NCBI RefSeq assembly: GCF_000953015.1
Contig: NZ_LN794158.1
Location: 372,001-436,000, forward strand
Source: Candidatus Methylopumilus turicensis
GTDB lineage: Bacteria > Pseudomonadota > Gammaproteobacteria > Burkholderiales > Methylophilaceae
Length of the DNA stretch: 64,000 bases
Reading direction: 5' to 3'
A program made the translations under genes and the position numbers. Shown here piece by piece: positions 29,986-40,123 of the stretch; position 1 is the first letter of the stretch, and every line of letters starts with the position of its first letter. The notes beneath the pieces were generated by a model. That model worked only from the letters and a program-made list of their open reading frames with translations, searched no databases and was not told where the DNA came from.

Positions 29986-31141
29986 ACCAGTTGTCATCGT
30001 CGGTGGAGGTCCGGTAGGTGCAACACTCGCATTGACCTTACAGCACAAAGGTATTGCAGTGACGATGTTGGAAGCACGCGCTGAGGGCGCGGCTTACCAA
30101 GACCAACGTGCATTAGCGCTTTCTTATGGCAGTCGTACTATTTTGGAAAAGTTAGGCGTATGGGAAAAACTAGAGCGCCAAGCGACTGCGATTAATACGA
30201 TTCATATTTCACAACGTGGTAGCTTTGGACGTAGTTTACTTAAAGCACAGGATCATGATTTGCCTGCGCTGGGTTATGTGCTTTCTTATGGAGTCCTTGC
30301 ACGAGCCTTGGATGAGGCGCTCGCAGAGTTTACTGGGGTCACCATTATTGCTGAAGCAGAGGCTACTCACATTGATCCTGGCTTGGAAAAAGCGGCGGTT
30401 GCATTTAATCATCAAGGTCAGTCACACCTCTTAAACTCGTCCTTACTTGTCCTTGCTGACGGTGGTCGAAGTTTAGGTGATATCGCTGGTATACAGCGCG
30501 AAACTAAAATGTACGGTCATGATGCCTTAGTCACCAAGGTGAAATGTGAGTTGCCTCATCACAATATTGCTTATGAGCGTTTCACGCCCATGGGCCCGGT
30601 GGCATTACTGCCGAATGGTGAAGATTTTTCCTTGGTATGGACTGGAAAGCAAGCCGAGGTGGCAAAGGTGATGGCGCTGGAAGATGCCGATTTTTTAAGC
30701 CAATTGCATCAACATTTTGGCGACCGTGTTGGTCACTTTTTAAGTGTTGGAAAGCGCCTGACTTTCCCGCTCAAACTTTCCCAGCTCAATCCAGTGACCG
30801 CACCGCATCTAGTCGTGATTGGTAATGCAGCTCAAACGATGCACCCTGTTGCAGGACAAGGCTTTAATGTTGGCTTGCGAGATGCCTGTGAGTTAGCACA
30901 ATTAATTGCTGCAACAGAGCCCATCTCTTGGGGTCAAGATGCCATGATGCGGGCCTATCAACGTAGCCGCAAGACTGACACGCAGCGTGGTTTGATGTTT
31001 ACTGACTTTTTAGTCAACTTGTTTTCCAATGATCTTGTGGGTGTTTCTGGTTTGCGCGGCATGAGTTTAGGCATGCTTCATTTGTTAAAGCCGGTGAAAT
31101 CCCGCTTGGTAAGAAAAATGAGCTTTGGAAGTCGCGGTTAA
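29978..31141 (+). CDS. ubiH: 2-octaprenyl-6-methoxyphenol hydroxylase (UbiH)
   Basis: FAD-dependent monooxygenase of ubiquinone synthesis (387 residues). The FAD dinucleotide fold is VIVGGGPVGATLALTL at the N-terminus, and the ribityl-binding GNAAQTMHPVAGQGFNVGLRDA lies near residue 285. It begins inside the end of pepP and is followed without a gap by a second hydroxylase of the same family, as in the ubiH-ubiI region of E. coli. UbiH is preferred for this first copy by position after pepP; regiospecificity is not visible in sequence. Confidence 0.88.
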   Translation: MTEPVVIVGGGPVGATLALTLQHKGIAVTMLEARAEGAAYQDQRALALSYGSRTILEKLGVWEKLERQATAINTIHISQRGSFGRSLLKAQDHDLPALGYVLSYGVLARALDEALAEFTGVTIIAEAEATHIDPGLEKAAVAFNHQGQSHLLNSSLLVLADGGRSLGDIAGIQRETKMYGHDALVTKVKCELPHHNIAYERFTPMGPVALLPNGEDFSLVWTGKQAEVAKVMALEDADFLSQLHQHFGDRVGHFLSVGKRLTFPLKLSQLNPVTAPHLVVIGNAAQTMHPVAGQGFNVGLRDACELAQLIAATEPISWGQDAMMRAYQRSRKTDTQRGLMFTDFLVNLFSNDLVGVSGLRGMSLGMLHLLKPVKSRLVRKMSFGSRG

Positions 31142-32314
31142 ATGCAATCGACAATCAAGCAATACGATGTTGTGATTGTAGGTGCTTCGCTAGTGGGCGC
31201 CTCTGCTGCGGTTGCTCTTTCCAAACAAGGCCTCCGTGTTGCATTGGTCGACAAAAAAACACCGATTCCATCTGCAATCAAGGCTGAAGCTTGGGATAGT
31301 CGTATTTATGCAATTAGTCCAGGTAATGCAGAGTGGCTAAAAGCGCTTGGTGTTTGGCATCACATGGATGCTAGGAGAGTGACGCCCATCGAGGCGATGC
31401 ATATTTGGGGAGATACAAACCCTGACCCATTAGCCTTTAACGCAGAAGAGGCTTTTACCAATAACATAGGCTACATCTTGGAAAGCAATGCCCTGCAACA
31501 AGCCATTTGGGATGAACTCAAGACCTTGGAAGTTGATGTCTTCATTGGAGAGGGTGCGTCCCTTGATTTGAGCGATCAGGAGGCACATTTAGCGCTGATT
31601 GATGGCACGCAACTCAGTGCTAAATTATTGGTTGGCGCCGATGGCGGTAGCTCTTGGGTGCGAGAAAATGCAGGCTTGAGTCAACATAAAACATTTTACG
31701 AGCATGTGGGTGTCGTCGCCAATTTTGAAGTGACTTTGCCGCATCAAAATATTGCAAGGCAATGGTTTGTCGAGGATGGCATTTTGGCTTGGTTGCCACT
31801 TGCGGGTAATAAAATTTCAATGGTGTTTTCTACTAAGCACTCAGAGAAGTTGATGGCGTTAACTCCAGAGGGATTGGCTGAATTTATTGAACAAACGGGT
31901 GGCCATGTGTTGGGAAAAATGCGTGTGATTACCCCGGCGCAGGCATTTCCGTTAATCAAGCAGAAGGCGAGTGCCTTAATTGCTAATCGCTTGGCTTTAG
32001 TGGGTGACGCGGCGCATCAAGTGCACCCCATGGCAGGGCAAGGTGTTAATTTGGGCTTTCGTGATGCGATTGAGTTGGCTCAAGTGCTTGCTGACCGTAA
32101 TCCATTCGCCGATATTGGCGATCAGTTTGTATTGCGCCGTTATGAACGCGCTAGAAAAGCGGATGTGTTGTCGATGCAAAGCCTAACTCATGGTTTGTAT
32201 GGTGCTTTTGATAGCAAGCAAGCCTTAGTGAGAGTTGCGCGCAATTGGGGTTTAAGCTTGCCCAATAAGCATCCCATACTCAAACGCGCTTTGATGAAGC
32301 AGGCATTAATTTAA
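31142..32314 (+). CDS. Ubiquinone biosynthesis hydroxylase, UbiH/UbiF/UbiI/UbiM family
   Basis: Second FAD monooxygenase of the family, 390 residues, with VIVGASLVGASAAVAL at the N-terminus, DGTQ...GADGGSSWVRE near 165 and GDAAHQVHPMAGQGVNLGFRDA near 288. Its ATG follows the ubiH stop directly, so the two are co-translated. Paralogues hydroxylate the quinone ring at C5, C6 or C1, and some betaproteobacterial members act at more than one position. UbiI or UbiF is likely, but I leave the symbol open. Confidence 0.85.
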   Translation: MQSTIKQYDVVIVGASLVGASAAVALSKQGLRVALVDKKTPIPSAIKAEAWDSRIYAISPGNAEWLKALGVWHHMDARRVTPIEAMHIWGDTNPDPLAFNAEEAFTNNIGYILESNALQQAIWDELKTLEVDVFIGEGASLDLSDQEAHLALIDGTQLSAKLLVGADGGSSWVRENAGLSQHKTFYEHVGVVANFEVTLPHQNIARQWFVEDGILAWLPLAGNKISMVFSTKHSEKLMALTPEGLAEFIEQTGGHVLGKMRVITPAQAFPLIKQKASALIANRLALVGDAAHQVHPMAGQGVNLGFRDAIELAQVLADRNPFADIGDQFVLRRYERARKADVLSMQSLTHGLYGAFDSKQALVRVARNWGLSLPNKHPILKRALMKQALI

Positions 32315-32354
32315 AACTTTTAAAAACACGACTAGAAAAGTTAATAGGACAAAC

Positions 32355-33074
32355 ATGTTAAAAAAATCACTCATTGCAGCAATTCTCTCAATTTACGCTG
32401 CAAGCGTTTGGGCGGATGAGGCCTCACTCAAAAAAGCCGTTGAAGCGGCTTACCCAAAAATGTCGGTAGAAAGTGTTGTGAAAACGCCCTATGCAGGGCT
32501 TTATGAAGTGTATATGAATGGGCAGATTGTCTATACCGATGAAAAGTTTAGTTTCTTGATCGCCGAAGGCCATTTGGTCGATTCAAAAACTAAAAAGGAC
32601 GTAACGGGTGACCGCATGGCGGATTTGTCTAAAATTGATTTTTCAGCACTGCCTTTGGATCAGGCGATCAAAGTAGTGAAGGGCAATGGAAGTCGAAAAA
32701 TGGCGGTATTCTCTGATCCGGATTGCCCATTTTGTAAGCGTTTAGAACAAAACGAATTGAGCAATATAACGGATGTGACGATTTACACATTCCTCATGCC
32801 ATTAGAGCAATTGCATCCGGATGCCGCCAATAAATCCAAAGCTATTTGGTGTGCTGTTGATCGGGCGAAAGCTTGGCAAGATTGGGCACTCAATAGTCAG
32901 CTGCCAAAGAAAACAGCGAATTGTGATGTGCCGCTTGAAAAGGTGGCGACTTTAGCGCGTAAGCTTGGTGTGACTAGCACGCCTACCATTTTCTTTGCTG
33001 ATGGCAAACGCATGTTAGGGGCATATCCTGCGGCGGAAATTGAAAAGGCGTTGGTCCCCTCACCAAAAAAGTAA
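32355..33074 (+). CDS. dsbC: Thiol:disulfide interchange protein DsbC
   Basis: Periplasmic disulfide isomerase of 239 residues. A signal peptide (about residues 1-20, ending VWA) is followed by a dimerisation domain and a thioredoxin domain with active site DPDCPFCKRLE near residue 120 and cis-Pro TSTPTIFF near 212. The active-site dipeptide is Pro-Phe rather than the Gly-Tyr of E. coli DsbC. A second Cys pair (WCAVDRA and TANCDV) suggests a structural disulfide. Followed by a terminator shared with icd. Confidence 0.92.
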   Translation: MLKKSLIAAILSIYAASVWADEASLKKAVEAAYPKMSVESVVKTPYAGLYEVYMNGQIVYTDEKFSFLIAEGHLVDSKTKKDVTGDRMADLSKIDFSALPLDQAIKVVKGNGSRKMAVFSDPDCPFCKRLEQNELSNITDVTIYTFLMPLEQLHPDAANKSKAIWCAVDRAKAWQDWALNSQLPKKTANCDVPLEKVATLARKLGVTSTPTIFFADGKRMLGAYPAAEIEKALVPSPKK

Positions 33075-33129
33075 TTCAGTGACTCCATGCTTGGGTTAGG
33101 GTAACTTCAACTCAGTTTGTCCCAATAAA

Positions 33130-33163
33130 AAGGGCTTAAAGCACACGCGTTAAGCCCTTCTTT
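33130..33163. terminator. Bidirectional terminator between dsbC and icd
   Basis: A 10-bp stem AAGGGCTTAA / TTAAGCCCTT with a 10-nt loop, A-rich before and TCTTTT after. It lies between the convergent stops at 33074 and 33184. Confidence 0.8.
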
Positions 33164-33183
33164 TGGATAGCTAAAAACTTTAA

Positions 33184-34428
33184 TTACATTTGGCTGATAA
33201 TTTCATCACCAAACTGCGCGCTACCGACTTGTGTTGCGCCATCCATTTGCGAAGAGAAATCGTGTGTGACGCGTTTCGCACTAATTGCTTTGCCTACGCC
33301 TTTAAGCACTAAATCAGCCGCTTCTACCCAGCCTAAATGACGAAGCATCATTTCAGCGGAAAGAATAATCGAGCTTGGGTTGGCAATGTCTTTGCCAGCT
33401 ATCTTAGGCGCTGTACCATGTGTGGCTTCAAACATCGCAACTGTGTCAGATAAGTTTGCCCCTGGTGCAATCCCAATCCCACCAACCTGAGCTGCAAGGG
33501 CGTCGGACATATAGTCGCCGTTTAAGTTAAGCGCTGTGACCACATCATAATCGCTAGGGTGTAACAAGATTTCTTGTAAGAATGCATCAGCGATGCAGTC
33601 TTTAATAATGATGCCATTCGGTAGTTTGCACCATGGGCCGCCATCCATCTCAACTGCGCCAAACTCTTGTTTCGCTAATTCATAACCCCAGTCTCTAAAG
33701 CCACCTTCGGTGAACTTCATGATATTGCCTTTGTGGGTGATGGTCACCGATTTTCGCTTGTTATCAATCGCATATTGAATCGCTTTGCGAATTAAGCGTT
33801 TGCTACCATCAATTGAAACTGGTTTGATGCCAATGGCTGAAGATTCGGGAAAGCGAATTTTTTTACGCATGCCCATGTCGCTCAAGAAAGTGATGACTTT
33901 CTCCGCTTCTGGTGTGCCAGCTGCCCATTCAATACCTGCGTAAATATCTTCCGTGTTTTCACGGAAAATCACCATGTCAGTTTTCTCGGGATGCTTCACA
34001 GGGCTTGGAACACCATTGAAATATTGAATAGGACGTAAACAAACATACAAATCTAACTCTTGGCGCAATGTCACATTAAGTGAACGAATGCCGCCACCCA
34101 CTGGGGTCGTCAAAGGGCCTTTGATGGAGATGACATAGTCACGAATGGCCTTCATGGTTTCATCTGGTAACCAAGTATCTTTGTCGTACATCTTCGTGGC
34201 TTTTTCGCCAGCAAATACTTCCATCCATGCGATTTTCTTCTGACCGCCGTAAGCTTTTTCTACCGCTGCATCCACGACTTTTTGCATCGGCGGTGTAATA
34301 TCTACACCAATACCATCTCCCTCAATAAATGGGATAATGGGCTGATTTGGGACATTCAAAGAGTTGTCTGCATTAACGGTGATTTTTTCACCAAAGGTTG
34401 GAACTGTGATTTTGGATGACATGCTCAA
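33184..34428 (-). CDS. icd: Isocitrate dehydrogenase (NADP-dependent type)
   Basis: Oxidatively decarboxylates isocitrate to 2-oxoglutarate. The 414 residues match the bacterial homodimeric family. Visible are the substrate/phosphorylation-site region [13 protein letters not shown] near residue 110, [13 protein letters not shown] near 155, metal-binding DCIADAF near 284 and the cofactor loop [13 protein letters not shown] near 338, which fits NADP-type enzymes. In Methylophilaceae the citric acid cycle is often incomplete and this enzyme then serves glutamate synthesis; that is background, not shown here. The divergent 93-bp region to rluE contains a 7-bp tandem repeat array. Confidence 0.95.
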   Translation of the reverse strand: MSMSSKITVPTFGEKITVNADNSLNVPNQPIIPFIEGDGIGVDITPPMQKVVDAAVEKAYGGQKKIAWMEVFAGEKATKMYDKDTWLPDETMKAIRDYVISIKGPLTTPVGGGIRSLNVTLRQELDLYVCLRPIQYFNGVPSPVKHPEKTDMVIFRENTEDIYAGIEWAAGTPEAEKVITFLSDMGMRKKIRFPESSAIGIKPVSIDGSKRLIRKAIQYAIDNKRKSVTITHKGNIMKFTEGGFRDWGYELAKQEFGAVEMDGGPWCKLPNGIIIKDCIADAFLQEILLHPSDYDVVTALNLNGDYMSDALAAQVGGIGIAPGANLSDTVAMFEATHGTAPKIAGKDIANPSSIILSAEMMLRHLGWVEAADLVLKGVGKAISAKRVTHDFSSQMDGATQVGSAQFGDEIISQM

Positions 34429-34457
34429 TAGACCCTATGTATTAAAACTTTAAAAAT

Positions 34458-34513
34458 AAAAAACAAAAAACAAAAAACAAAAAACAAAAAACAAAAAACA
34501 AAAAACAAAAAAC
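34458..34513. repeat. Heptanucleotide tandem repeat, 8 perfect copies of AAAAAAC
   Basis: The C positions fall at exact 7-bp steps (34464, 34471, 34478, 34485, 34492, 34499, 34506, 34513), giving 56 bp of perfect array. It fills most of the divergent region between icd (start 34428) and rluE (start 34522) and ends 8 bp before the rluE ATG. Such an array is prone to slippage and so could vary in length between cells. Confidence 0.95.
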
Positions 34514-34521
34514 AAATACTT

Positions 34522-35052
34522 ATGTTAATTCTGTTCAATAAGCCCTACGGTGTGGTTTGCCAATTTAGTGCACACGAAAATCACGAAACATTGGCTGATT
34601 ATATTGCTATCCCAAATGTCTATGCCGCTGGCAGACTCGATACGGATAGCGAAGGTTTGCTTATTTTAACCGATGATGGCGCACTTCAACACCGTGTTTC
34701 GCACCCAAAGTATAAAGAAATCAAAACTTATTGGGCGCAAGTCGAGGGTGCTCCTACCCAAGCAGATTTAATGCCACTTTTAAAAGGGGTGGACTTGGGT
34801 GATTTTGTGACCGCGCCAGCGCAAGTGAAAGTCATTCCGGAACCCGCTCATTTATGGCCTCGCAATCCGCCCATTCGCGAGCGCAAAGCCATCCCCACCA
34901 CATGGGTGGAGATTAAAATTTCAGAAGGTAAAAATCGTCAGGTGCGCCGAATGACCGCCAAAGTGGGTTTTCCAACTTTACGATTGATTCGATATGCGAT
35001 TGGGCAACATACCTTGGATGATTTGCCATTGGGCACTTGGCGGCAAGTCTAG
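34522..35052 (+). CDS. rluE: 23S rRNA pseudouridine synthase, RluE type
   Basis: RsuA/RluB/RluE-family enzyme of 176 residues, without the N-terminal S4 domain, as in RluE, which modifies U2457 in the peptidyl-transferase centre of 23S rRNA. The catalytic Asp is in [18 protein letters not shown] near residue 40; KTYWAQVEG near 72 and [10 protein letters not shown] near 136 are family signatures. There is no Shine-Dalgarno: the leader is the AAAAAAC repeat array, so translation may rely on an unstructured A-rich leader. Confidence 0.9.
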   Translation: MLILFNKPYGVVCQFSAHENHETLADYIAIPNVYAAGRLDTDSEGLLILTDDGALQHRVSHPKYKEIKTYWAQVEGAPTQADLMPLLKGVDLGDFVTAPAQVKVIPEPAHLWPRNPPIRERKAIPTTWVEIKISEGKNRQVRRMTAKVGFPTLRLIRYAIGQHTLDDLPLGTWRQV

Positions 35053-35116
35053 CCTGAAGGTAAATCGCTTATGGTAAACTTACGTCTATTTATTGCGCTC
35101 ATTAAAGAGAAAATTC

Positions 35117-36208
35117 ATGTCTGGTAATACCATTGGTACTTTATTCACGCTTACGTCATTTGGTGAATCTCACGGCGCTGCTATTGGCGGCGTGGTGGAT
35201 GGCTGCCCTCCGGGTTTGGAGTTATCGGCAGAAGATTTACAGGTGGATTTGGATAGACGTAAACCAGGCACTTCGCGTCATGTCACGCAACGCAGTGAAG
35301 CAGATAGCGTCGAGATTCTCTCAGGTATATTTGAAGGCAAAACCACAGGTGCGCCGATTGGCTTGTTAATTCGCAACACTGACCAGCGCAGTCAAGATTA
35401 CAGTAAGATTATGGACACTTTCCGTCCTGGCCATGCCGATTACACTTACGCCCAAAAATATGGCATTCGCGATTATCGTGGCGGTGGTCGTTCAAGCGCG
35501 CGTGAAACTGCAGTGCGCGTTGCCGCTGGTGCGATTGCTAAAAAATGGTTGAAGCAGCGATATGGCGTGACGATTCGTGCTTACTTGAGTCAACTTGGTG
35601 AGATCAATATTCCTTTTGCAAGTTGGGATGACTTACAGCATCCAGACAATAAAATTTTTACGCCGAATATGGCGATGATGCCGGAAATTGAGGCTTATTT
35701 GGACAATGTGCGTGCTGAGCGTGATTCAGTTGGTGCAAAGATTGCTGTGATTGCCGAAGGTGTGCCAGTGGGTTGGGGCGAGCCTATCTTTGATCGTTTA
35801 GATGCAGAAATTGCTTATGCCATGATGGGTATTAACGCGGTTAAAGGTGTTGAAATCGGGGCAGGTTTTGAGTCTATTGCCCAGCGCGGCAGTGTGCATA
35901 GTGATGAACTCACACCAAATGGCTTTGCAACTAACCATGCCGGCGGCATTTTGGGCGGCATTTCTAGCGGCCAAGAAATTCATGTGAATGTGGCTTTCAA
36001 GCCAACCTCAAGTATTCCACAAGAGCGCAACTCCATTGATAAAACTGGCCAGCCAGTGCTGATGCAAACCACGGGTCGTCATGATCCGTGCGTCGGTATA
36101 CGCGCTACGCCTATCGTTGAGGCGATGTTGGCTTTGGTATTAATCGACCATGCGCTTCGCAATCGTGCACAAAATGCTGATGTAAATCCGGGCCTTAAAA
36201 ACATCTAA
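35117..36208 (+). CDS. aroC: Chorismate synthase
   Basis: Last step of the shikimate pathway, EPSP to chorismate, using reduced FMN. The 363 residues start [20 protein letters not shown], the standard N-terminus, so ATG 35117 is chosen over an in-frame TTG at 35093; AGAG lies about eight bases upstream. Signature stretches are SFGESHG near residue 13, [13 protein letters not shown]-like [20 protein letters not shown] near 122-141 and RHDPC near 325. It is followed by an MFS gene 19 bp downstream, possibly co-transcribed. Confidence 0.97.
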   Translation: MSGNTIGTLFTLTSFGESHGAAIGGVVDGCPPGLELSAEDLQVDLDRRKPGTSRHVTQRSEADSVEILSGIFEGKTTGAPIGLLIRNTDQRSQDYSKIMDTFRPGHADYTYAQKYGIRDYRGGGRSSARETAVRVAAGAIAKKWLKQRYGVTIRAYLSQLGEINIPFASWDDLQHPDNKIFTPNMAMMPEIEAYLDNVRAERDSVGAKIAVIAEGVPVGWGEPIFDRLDAEIAYAMMGINAVKGVEIGAGFESIAQRGSVHSDELTPNGFATNHAGGILGGISSGQEIHVNVAFKPTSSIPQERNSIDKTGQPVLMQTTGRHDPCVGIRATPIVEAMLALVLIDHALRNRAQNADVNPGLKNI

Positions 36209-36227
36209 TTATTTTTATAGGCCTGAT

Positions 36228-37373
36228 ATGCAACTCCCTTATTGGCGCCTTTCCGCTTTTTATTTTGCTTACTTCGCATTTGTAGGCTCCTTTTCGCCGT
36301 ATTGGAGTCTCTATCTAAAATCACTCGCTTTTGCACCATTTCAGATTGCTGTTCTCATGGCTTTGTTTCAAGTGGCGAGAATTTTTGCACCTAGCTTGTG
36401 GGGTTGGTTGGCAGACCACCTTGGCAGGCGCGTTGCTATTATTCAATGGCTATCTGCGTTGAGCTTGCTATCGTATGTTGGTGTATTTGTCAGCACAAGC
36501 TATGCATGGCTGTTTGCCGTGATGCTGTTGCTCAGCTTCTTTTGGAGCGCATCTCTGCCCTTAATTGAAACCGTTACGCTAGGCCATCTTGGGGATCGCT
36601 TTGATAAGTACGGACATATCCGTATGTGGGGTTCGATAGGCTTTATCGTTGCGGTGATTGGTCTTGGCTATTTATTGGATATCTACAATATTCGTTTATT
36701 GCTGTGGGCGGTGCTCGGCATGATGGTAGCGGTCTTGGTGTTCTCTCGCAATATTCCAGAGCCAATAATAGAGCCGCATCATACGGATGATCGCTCTATT
36801 TGGGCGATTATGCGTCAGCGCGAAGTGTTGGCCTTGTTAGCGGCTTGTTTCATGATGGCAGCCGCGCATGGCGTGTATTACACCTTTTACTCTATCTACT
36901 TGGTTGATCATGGCTACAGTAAAGCAAATGTTGGTTTGTTGTGGGCCTTGGGAGTCATCGCTGAGATTTTGATTTTCTTGTGGATGCCTAAACTCACCAA
37001 GCGCTTTGGCCTAAAGAATATTTTACTCGTCAGCTTATTCATTGCCTTCGTGCGCTTTAATTTAATTGGCTGGGCGGTGGATTGGTGGTGGATCGTATTG
37101 TTTGCACAAGTTTTGCATGCTGCTACTTTTGGTTCTTATCATGCCGCCGCAGTGGCGATGACGCATCAGCACTTCAAAGGTCGTCATCAATCAAAAGGGC
37201 AGGGGCTTTACACCAGCGTTTCTTATGGCATGGGCGGCACTTTTGGTGGTTTGGTGAGTGGTTATGCTTGGGAGGCGTTAGGATCTAGTTGGACGTTCAC
37301 CATTTCGGGTATCTTTGGCTTGCTGGGTTGTTTGTTCTTTATTTGGGTGATGCCAAAAAAAGCGAAGCTCTAA
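36228..37373 (+). CDS. MFS transporter, HcaT/LacY-like
   Basis: A 381-residue permease with about 12 helices. The N-terminus (WRLSAFYFAYFAFVGSFSPYW) and WGWLADHLGRR between helices 2 and 3 place it in the phenylpropionate permease-like (HcaT) branch of the major facilitators. The substrate is unknown; the neighbours do not suggest an aromatic pathway. It follows aroC closely and ends at a bidirectional terminator. Confidence 0.85.
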   Translation: MQLPYWRLSAFYFAYFAFVGSFSPYWSLYLKSLAFAPFQIAVLMALFQVARIFAPSLWGWLADHLGRRVAIIQWLSALSLLSYVGVFVSTSYAWLFAVMLLLSFFWSASLPLIETVTLGHLGDRFDKYGHIRMWGSIGFIVAVIGLGYLLDIYNIRLLLWAVLGMMVAVLVFSRNIPEPIIEPHHTDDRSIWAIMRQREVLALLAACFMMAAAHGVYYTFYSIYLVDHGYSKANVGLLWALGVIAEILIFLWMPKLTKRFGLKNILLVSLFIAFVRFNLIGWAVDWWWIVLFAQVLHAATFGSYHAAAVAMTHQHFKGRHQSKGQGLYTSVSYGMGGTFGGLVSGYAWEALGSSWTFTISGIFGLLGCLFFIWVMPKKAKL

Positions 37374-37376
37374 ATT

Positions 37377-37408
37377 AAAAAAGCCAGTTCAATTGAACTG
37401 GCTTTTTT
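37377..37408. terminator. Bidirectional terminator between the MFS gene and folE2
   Basis: Stem AAGCCAGTTC / GAACTGGCTT with AATT loop, flanked by A and T runs, between the convergent stops at 37373 and 37424. Confidence 0.9.
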
Positions 37409-37423
37409 AATGCTGAAAATTAG

Positions 37424-38224
37424 TTAAACGCGTTTATCTTTTTCAATTAATGCATAAGCCGAATGATTGTGAATAGACTCGAAGTTTTCCGACTCCACAA
37501 CAAACATATCAATACGTTTTTCATTATTCAAAACCGCGGCAACATCGCGCACCATGTCTTCTACAAACTTAGGATTGTCATAAGCCCGCTCAGTGACAAA
37601 TTTTTCGTCTGGGCGTTTGAGTAGGCCATAAAGCTCGCAAGAGGCTTGTTCTTCGACCATGCGAATAATGTCTTCTACCCAAATAAAGTCGTTAATCAGT
37701 GCAGTGACTGTGACGTGTGAGCGTTGGTTGTGCGCGCCGTAGTCTGAAATCTTTTTAGAGCATGGACAAAGGCTAGTCACTGGCACCAATACTTTAACGG
37801 TAATGTCGAATTTACCTTGTTTGATTTCGCCGATAAATGTCACTTCGTAATCAAGTAGACTTTGTACGCCAGATATAGGCGCCGCTTTATTCACAAAGTA
37901 AGGGAAGGTCATTTGCACATAGCCCGATTCGGCTTCCAAGCGCTTCACCATTTCTTGCAAGATCGATTCAAAAGAATCCACTGAAATTTCACGTTCATTC
38001 ATGTTGAGAATCTCAACAAAGCGCGACATGTGCGTGCCTTTGAAATTGTGTGGTAAATGCACGTACATATCAAACATGGCAACAGTGTGCTGAACACCGC
38101 CTGTTTTGTCTTTCACCTTCACAGGGTGGCGGATAGATTTAATGCCTACTTTATCAATGGCCAAATGACGAACATCAGGCGTATTTTGAACATCTTCAAT
38201 AGGTAGGTTGTTGTCTTGGCTCAT
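37424..38224 (-). CDS. folE2: GTP cyclohydrolase FolE2 (type IB)
   Basis: Converts GTP to dihydroneopterin triphosphate, the first step to folate and other pterins; relevant in a methylotroph that depends on C1 carrier cofactors. The 266 residues match the FolE2 (DUF198) family: [10 protein letters not shown] near residue 27, KGTHMSRF near 57, the Cys-containing [20 protein letters not shown] near 150, and [14 protein letters not shown] near 203. Type IB enzymes are not strictly zinc-dependent and often replace FolE under zinc limitation; no zinc-repressor site is recognisable here. It lies 45 bp after dxs on the same strand. Confidence 0.95.
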   Translation of the reverse strand: MSQDNNLPIEDVQNTPDVRHLAIDKVGIKSIRHPVKVKDKTGGVQHTVAMFDMYVHLPHNFKGTHMSRFVEILNMNEREISVDSFESILQEMVKRLEAESGYVQMTFPYFVNKAAPISGVQSLLDYEVTFIGEIKQGKFDITVKVLVPVTSLCPCSKKISDYGAHNQRSHVTVTALINDFIWVEDIIRMVEEQASCELYGLLKRPDEKFVTERAYDNPKFVEDMVRDVAAVLNNEKRIDMFVVESENFESIHNHSAYALIEKDKRV

Positions 38225-38269
38225 TGGGTTCCTGTATTTATGAATGTTTATTGCTAATACTTGAGTATA

Positions 38270-40123
38270 TCACTCGGTTAATTTTTTCTCAATTGAGGTC
38301 ACGATGCCCTCACTATCAAGACCGCATTCTGCCAACATGGTTTCATGCACGCCATGTTCAATAAAGCTGTCGGGCAAGCCAAGGCATAGCATTGGTGTTG
38401 TCATGTTCATTGCTTGCATGGCCTCCATCACTGCCGCACCTGCCCCGCCCATGATGGCGTTTTCTTCAATGGTCACGATGAGGTCGTGGCTACTTGCTAG
38501 GCTTTTTACTAACGCAATATCTAAAGGTTTAACAAAGCGCATATTGGCTACCGTTGCATCGAGCTTTTCTGCGGCGGTAAGTGCAGGTGACAGCATGCTG
38601 CCAAAAGCCAAAATAGCCACTTTTTTGCCTTGACGACGGACTTCGCCTTTACCAATTGGTAAAACGCTAAGGTCGTTTTGAATGGCAGCACCTGGGCCGC
38701 CGCCGCGCGGGTAACGCACCGCGCTTGGACCATCATGATGAAATGCGGTTGTCAGCATTTGACGGCACTCTTGCTCATCGCTCGGCGTCATCACGATCAT
38801 ATTGGGGATGCAGCGTAAGAAGCTTAAATCAAAGCTGCCTGCATGGGTCGGACCATCAGCGCCTACCAAGCCCGCACGATCAATCGCGAATACGACAGGC
38901 AAGTTCTGTAGCGCAATATCATGGATGAGCTGGTCGTATGCCCGTTGTAAAAATGTAGAGTAAATCGCGACAACAGGTTTTAAGCCATCGCAAGCCATGC
39001 CCGCGGCAAAGGTCAGTGCGTGTTGTTCGGCAATACCTACATCGTAAAACCGTTTTGGATAGGCTGCGGCAAAGTCATTCATACCTGAGCCATCGCACAT
39101 GGCGGGCGTAATGCCGATTAAGCGCTCATCGCTTGCCGCCATGTCAACCAGCCAATCGCTAAATACTTGGGTGTAAGTCTTTTTGCTTGAAGTGCTAATC
39201 GCACAGCCATTTTCAGGGTTGAATTTCCCAACGCCATGAAACTTGCCAGGCTCGTTTTCAGCAGGTGCATAACCCCGGCCTTTTTCAGTCACGATATGTA
39301 AGAATTGCGGGCCTTGTAGATGCTTGATATTGCTTAGCGTGCTGACCAAAGTGTCGAGATTGTGACCGTCAATTGGCCCAATATAATTGAAGCCAAATTC
39401 TTCAAATAGCGTGCTTGGGGTCACCATGCCTTTAACGTGCTCTTCTGCGCGCTTGGCAAATTCCAATACTGGCGGCATCACACCAAGCACGCGCTCGCCA
39501 GACTTGCGGACTTTTGTATAAAGGCTTCCTGAAAGTAGTTTGGCTAAGTAGTTTTGCAACGCACCAACATTTGGTGAAATCGACATGTCGTTATCGTTCA
39601 AAATCACCAGTAAGTTTGCGTCCATTGCGCCCGCATTGTTCAGTGCTTCAAATGCCATACCTGCTGTCATCGCGCCGTCACCAATGATTGCGACTGCACG
39701 GCGATCAGAACCTGTTTGTTGCGCAGCAATCGCCATGCCGAGTGCGGCAGAAATAGACGTGCTAGAGTGACCCGTGCCGAAAGTATCAAATACACTTTCG
39801 TCTCGACGCGGAAATCCTGCGATGCCGCCAGGTTTGCGTAAGTTGCTCATCGCATCACGACGACCGGTTAAAATTTTGTGTGGATAAGTTTGATGGCCAA
39901 CATCCCACACCAATCGATCTTCTGGGGTGTTGAATACATAATGCAAGGCAATGGTTAACTCCACCACGCCAAGGTTTGAGGATAAATGCCCGCCGGTTTG
40001 CGAGACGCTTTCTACTACAAACGCACGCAACTCTTGCGCAAGCTCTGGCAATTGTTTGCGCGATAATTGGCGCAACTGCTCAGGCATTTTAACGCGATCG
40101 AGTAAAGGGTAATCAGCCGTCAT
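38270..40123 (-). CDS. dxs: 1-deoxy-D-xylulose-5-phosphate synthase
   Basis: Thiamine-diphosphate enzyme joining pyruvate and glyceraldehyde 3-phosphate, the entry to the MEP isoprenoid pathway and to vitamin B1 and B6. The 617 residues have [13 protein letters not shown] near 76, the TPP motif [18 protein letters not shown] near 147-164, and [18 protein letters not shown] near 365. Its ATG overlaps the stop of the damaged ispA gene (TAATG), the normal ispA-dxs order. Intact. Confidence 0.96.
   Translation of the reverse strand: MTADYPLLDRVKMPEQLRQLSRKQLPELAQELRAFVVESVSQTGGHLSSNLGVVELTIALHYVFNTPEDRLVWDVGHQTYPHKILTGRRDAMSNLRKPGGIAGFPRRDESVFDTFGTGHSSTSISAALGMAIAAQQTGSDRRAVAIIGDGAMTAGMAFEALNNAGAMDANLLVILNDNDMSISPNVGALQNYLAKLLSGSLYTKVRKSGERVLGVMPPVLEFAKRAEEHVKGMVTPSTLFEEFGFNYIGPIDGHNLDTLVSTLSNIKHLQGPQFLHIVTEKGRGYAPAENEPGKFHGVGKFNPENGCAISTSSKKTYTQVFSDWLVDMAASDERLIGITPAMCDGSGMNDFAAAYPKRFYDVGIAEQHALTFAAGMACDGLKPVVAIYSTFLQRAYDQLIHDIALQNLPVVFAIDRAGLVGADGPTHAGSFDLSFLRCIPNMIVMTPSDEQECRQMLTTAFHHDGPSAVRYPRGGGPGAAIQNDLSVLPIGKGEVRRQGKKVAILAFGSMLSPALTAAEKLDATVANMRFVKPLDIALVKSLASSHDLIVTIEENAIMGGAGAAVMEAMQAMNMTTPMLCLGLPDSFIEHGVHETMLAECGLDSEGIVTSIEKKLTE

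Noticed and set aside
32700-32760. Unusual DsbC active site CPFC as a novel enzyme
   Set aside because: The DPDCPFCKRLE form is, to my knowledge, common in betaproteobacterial DsbC; the difference is only from E. coli.
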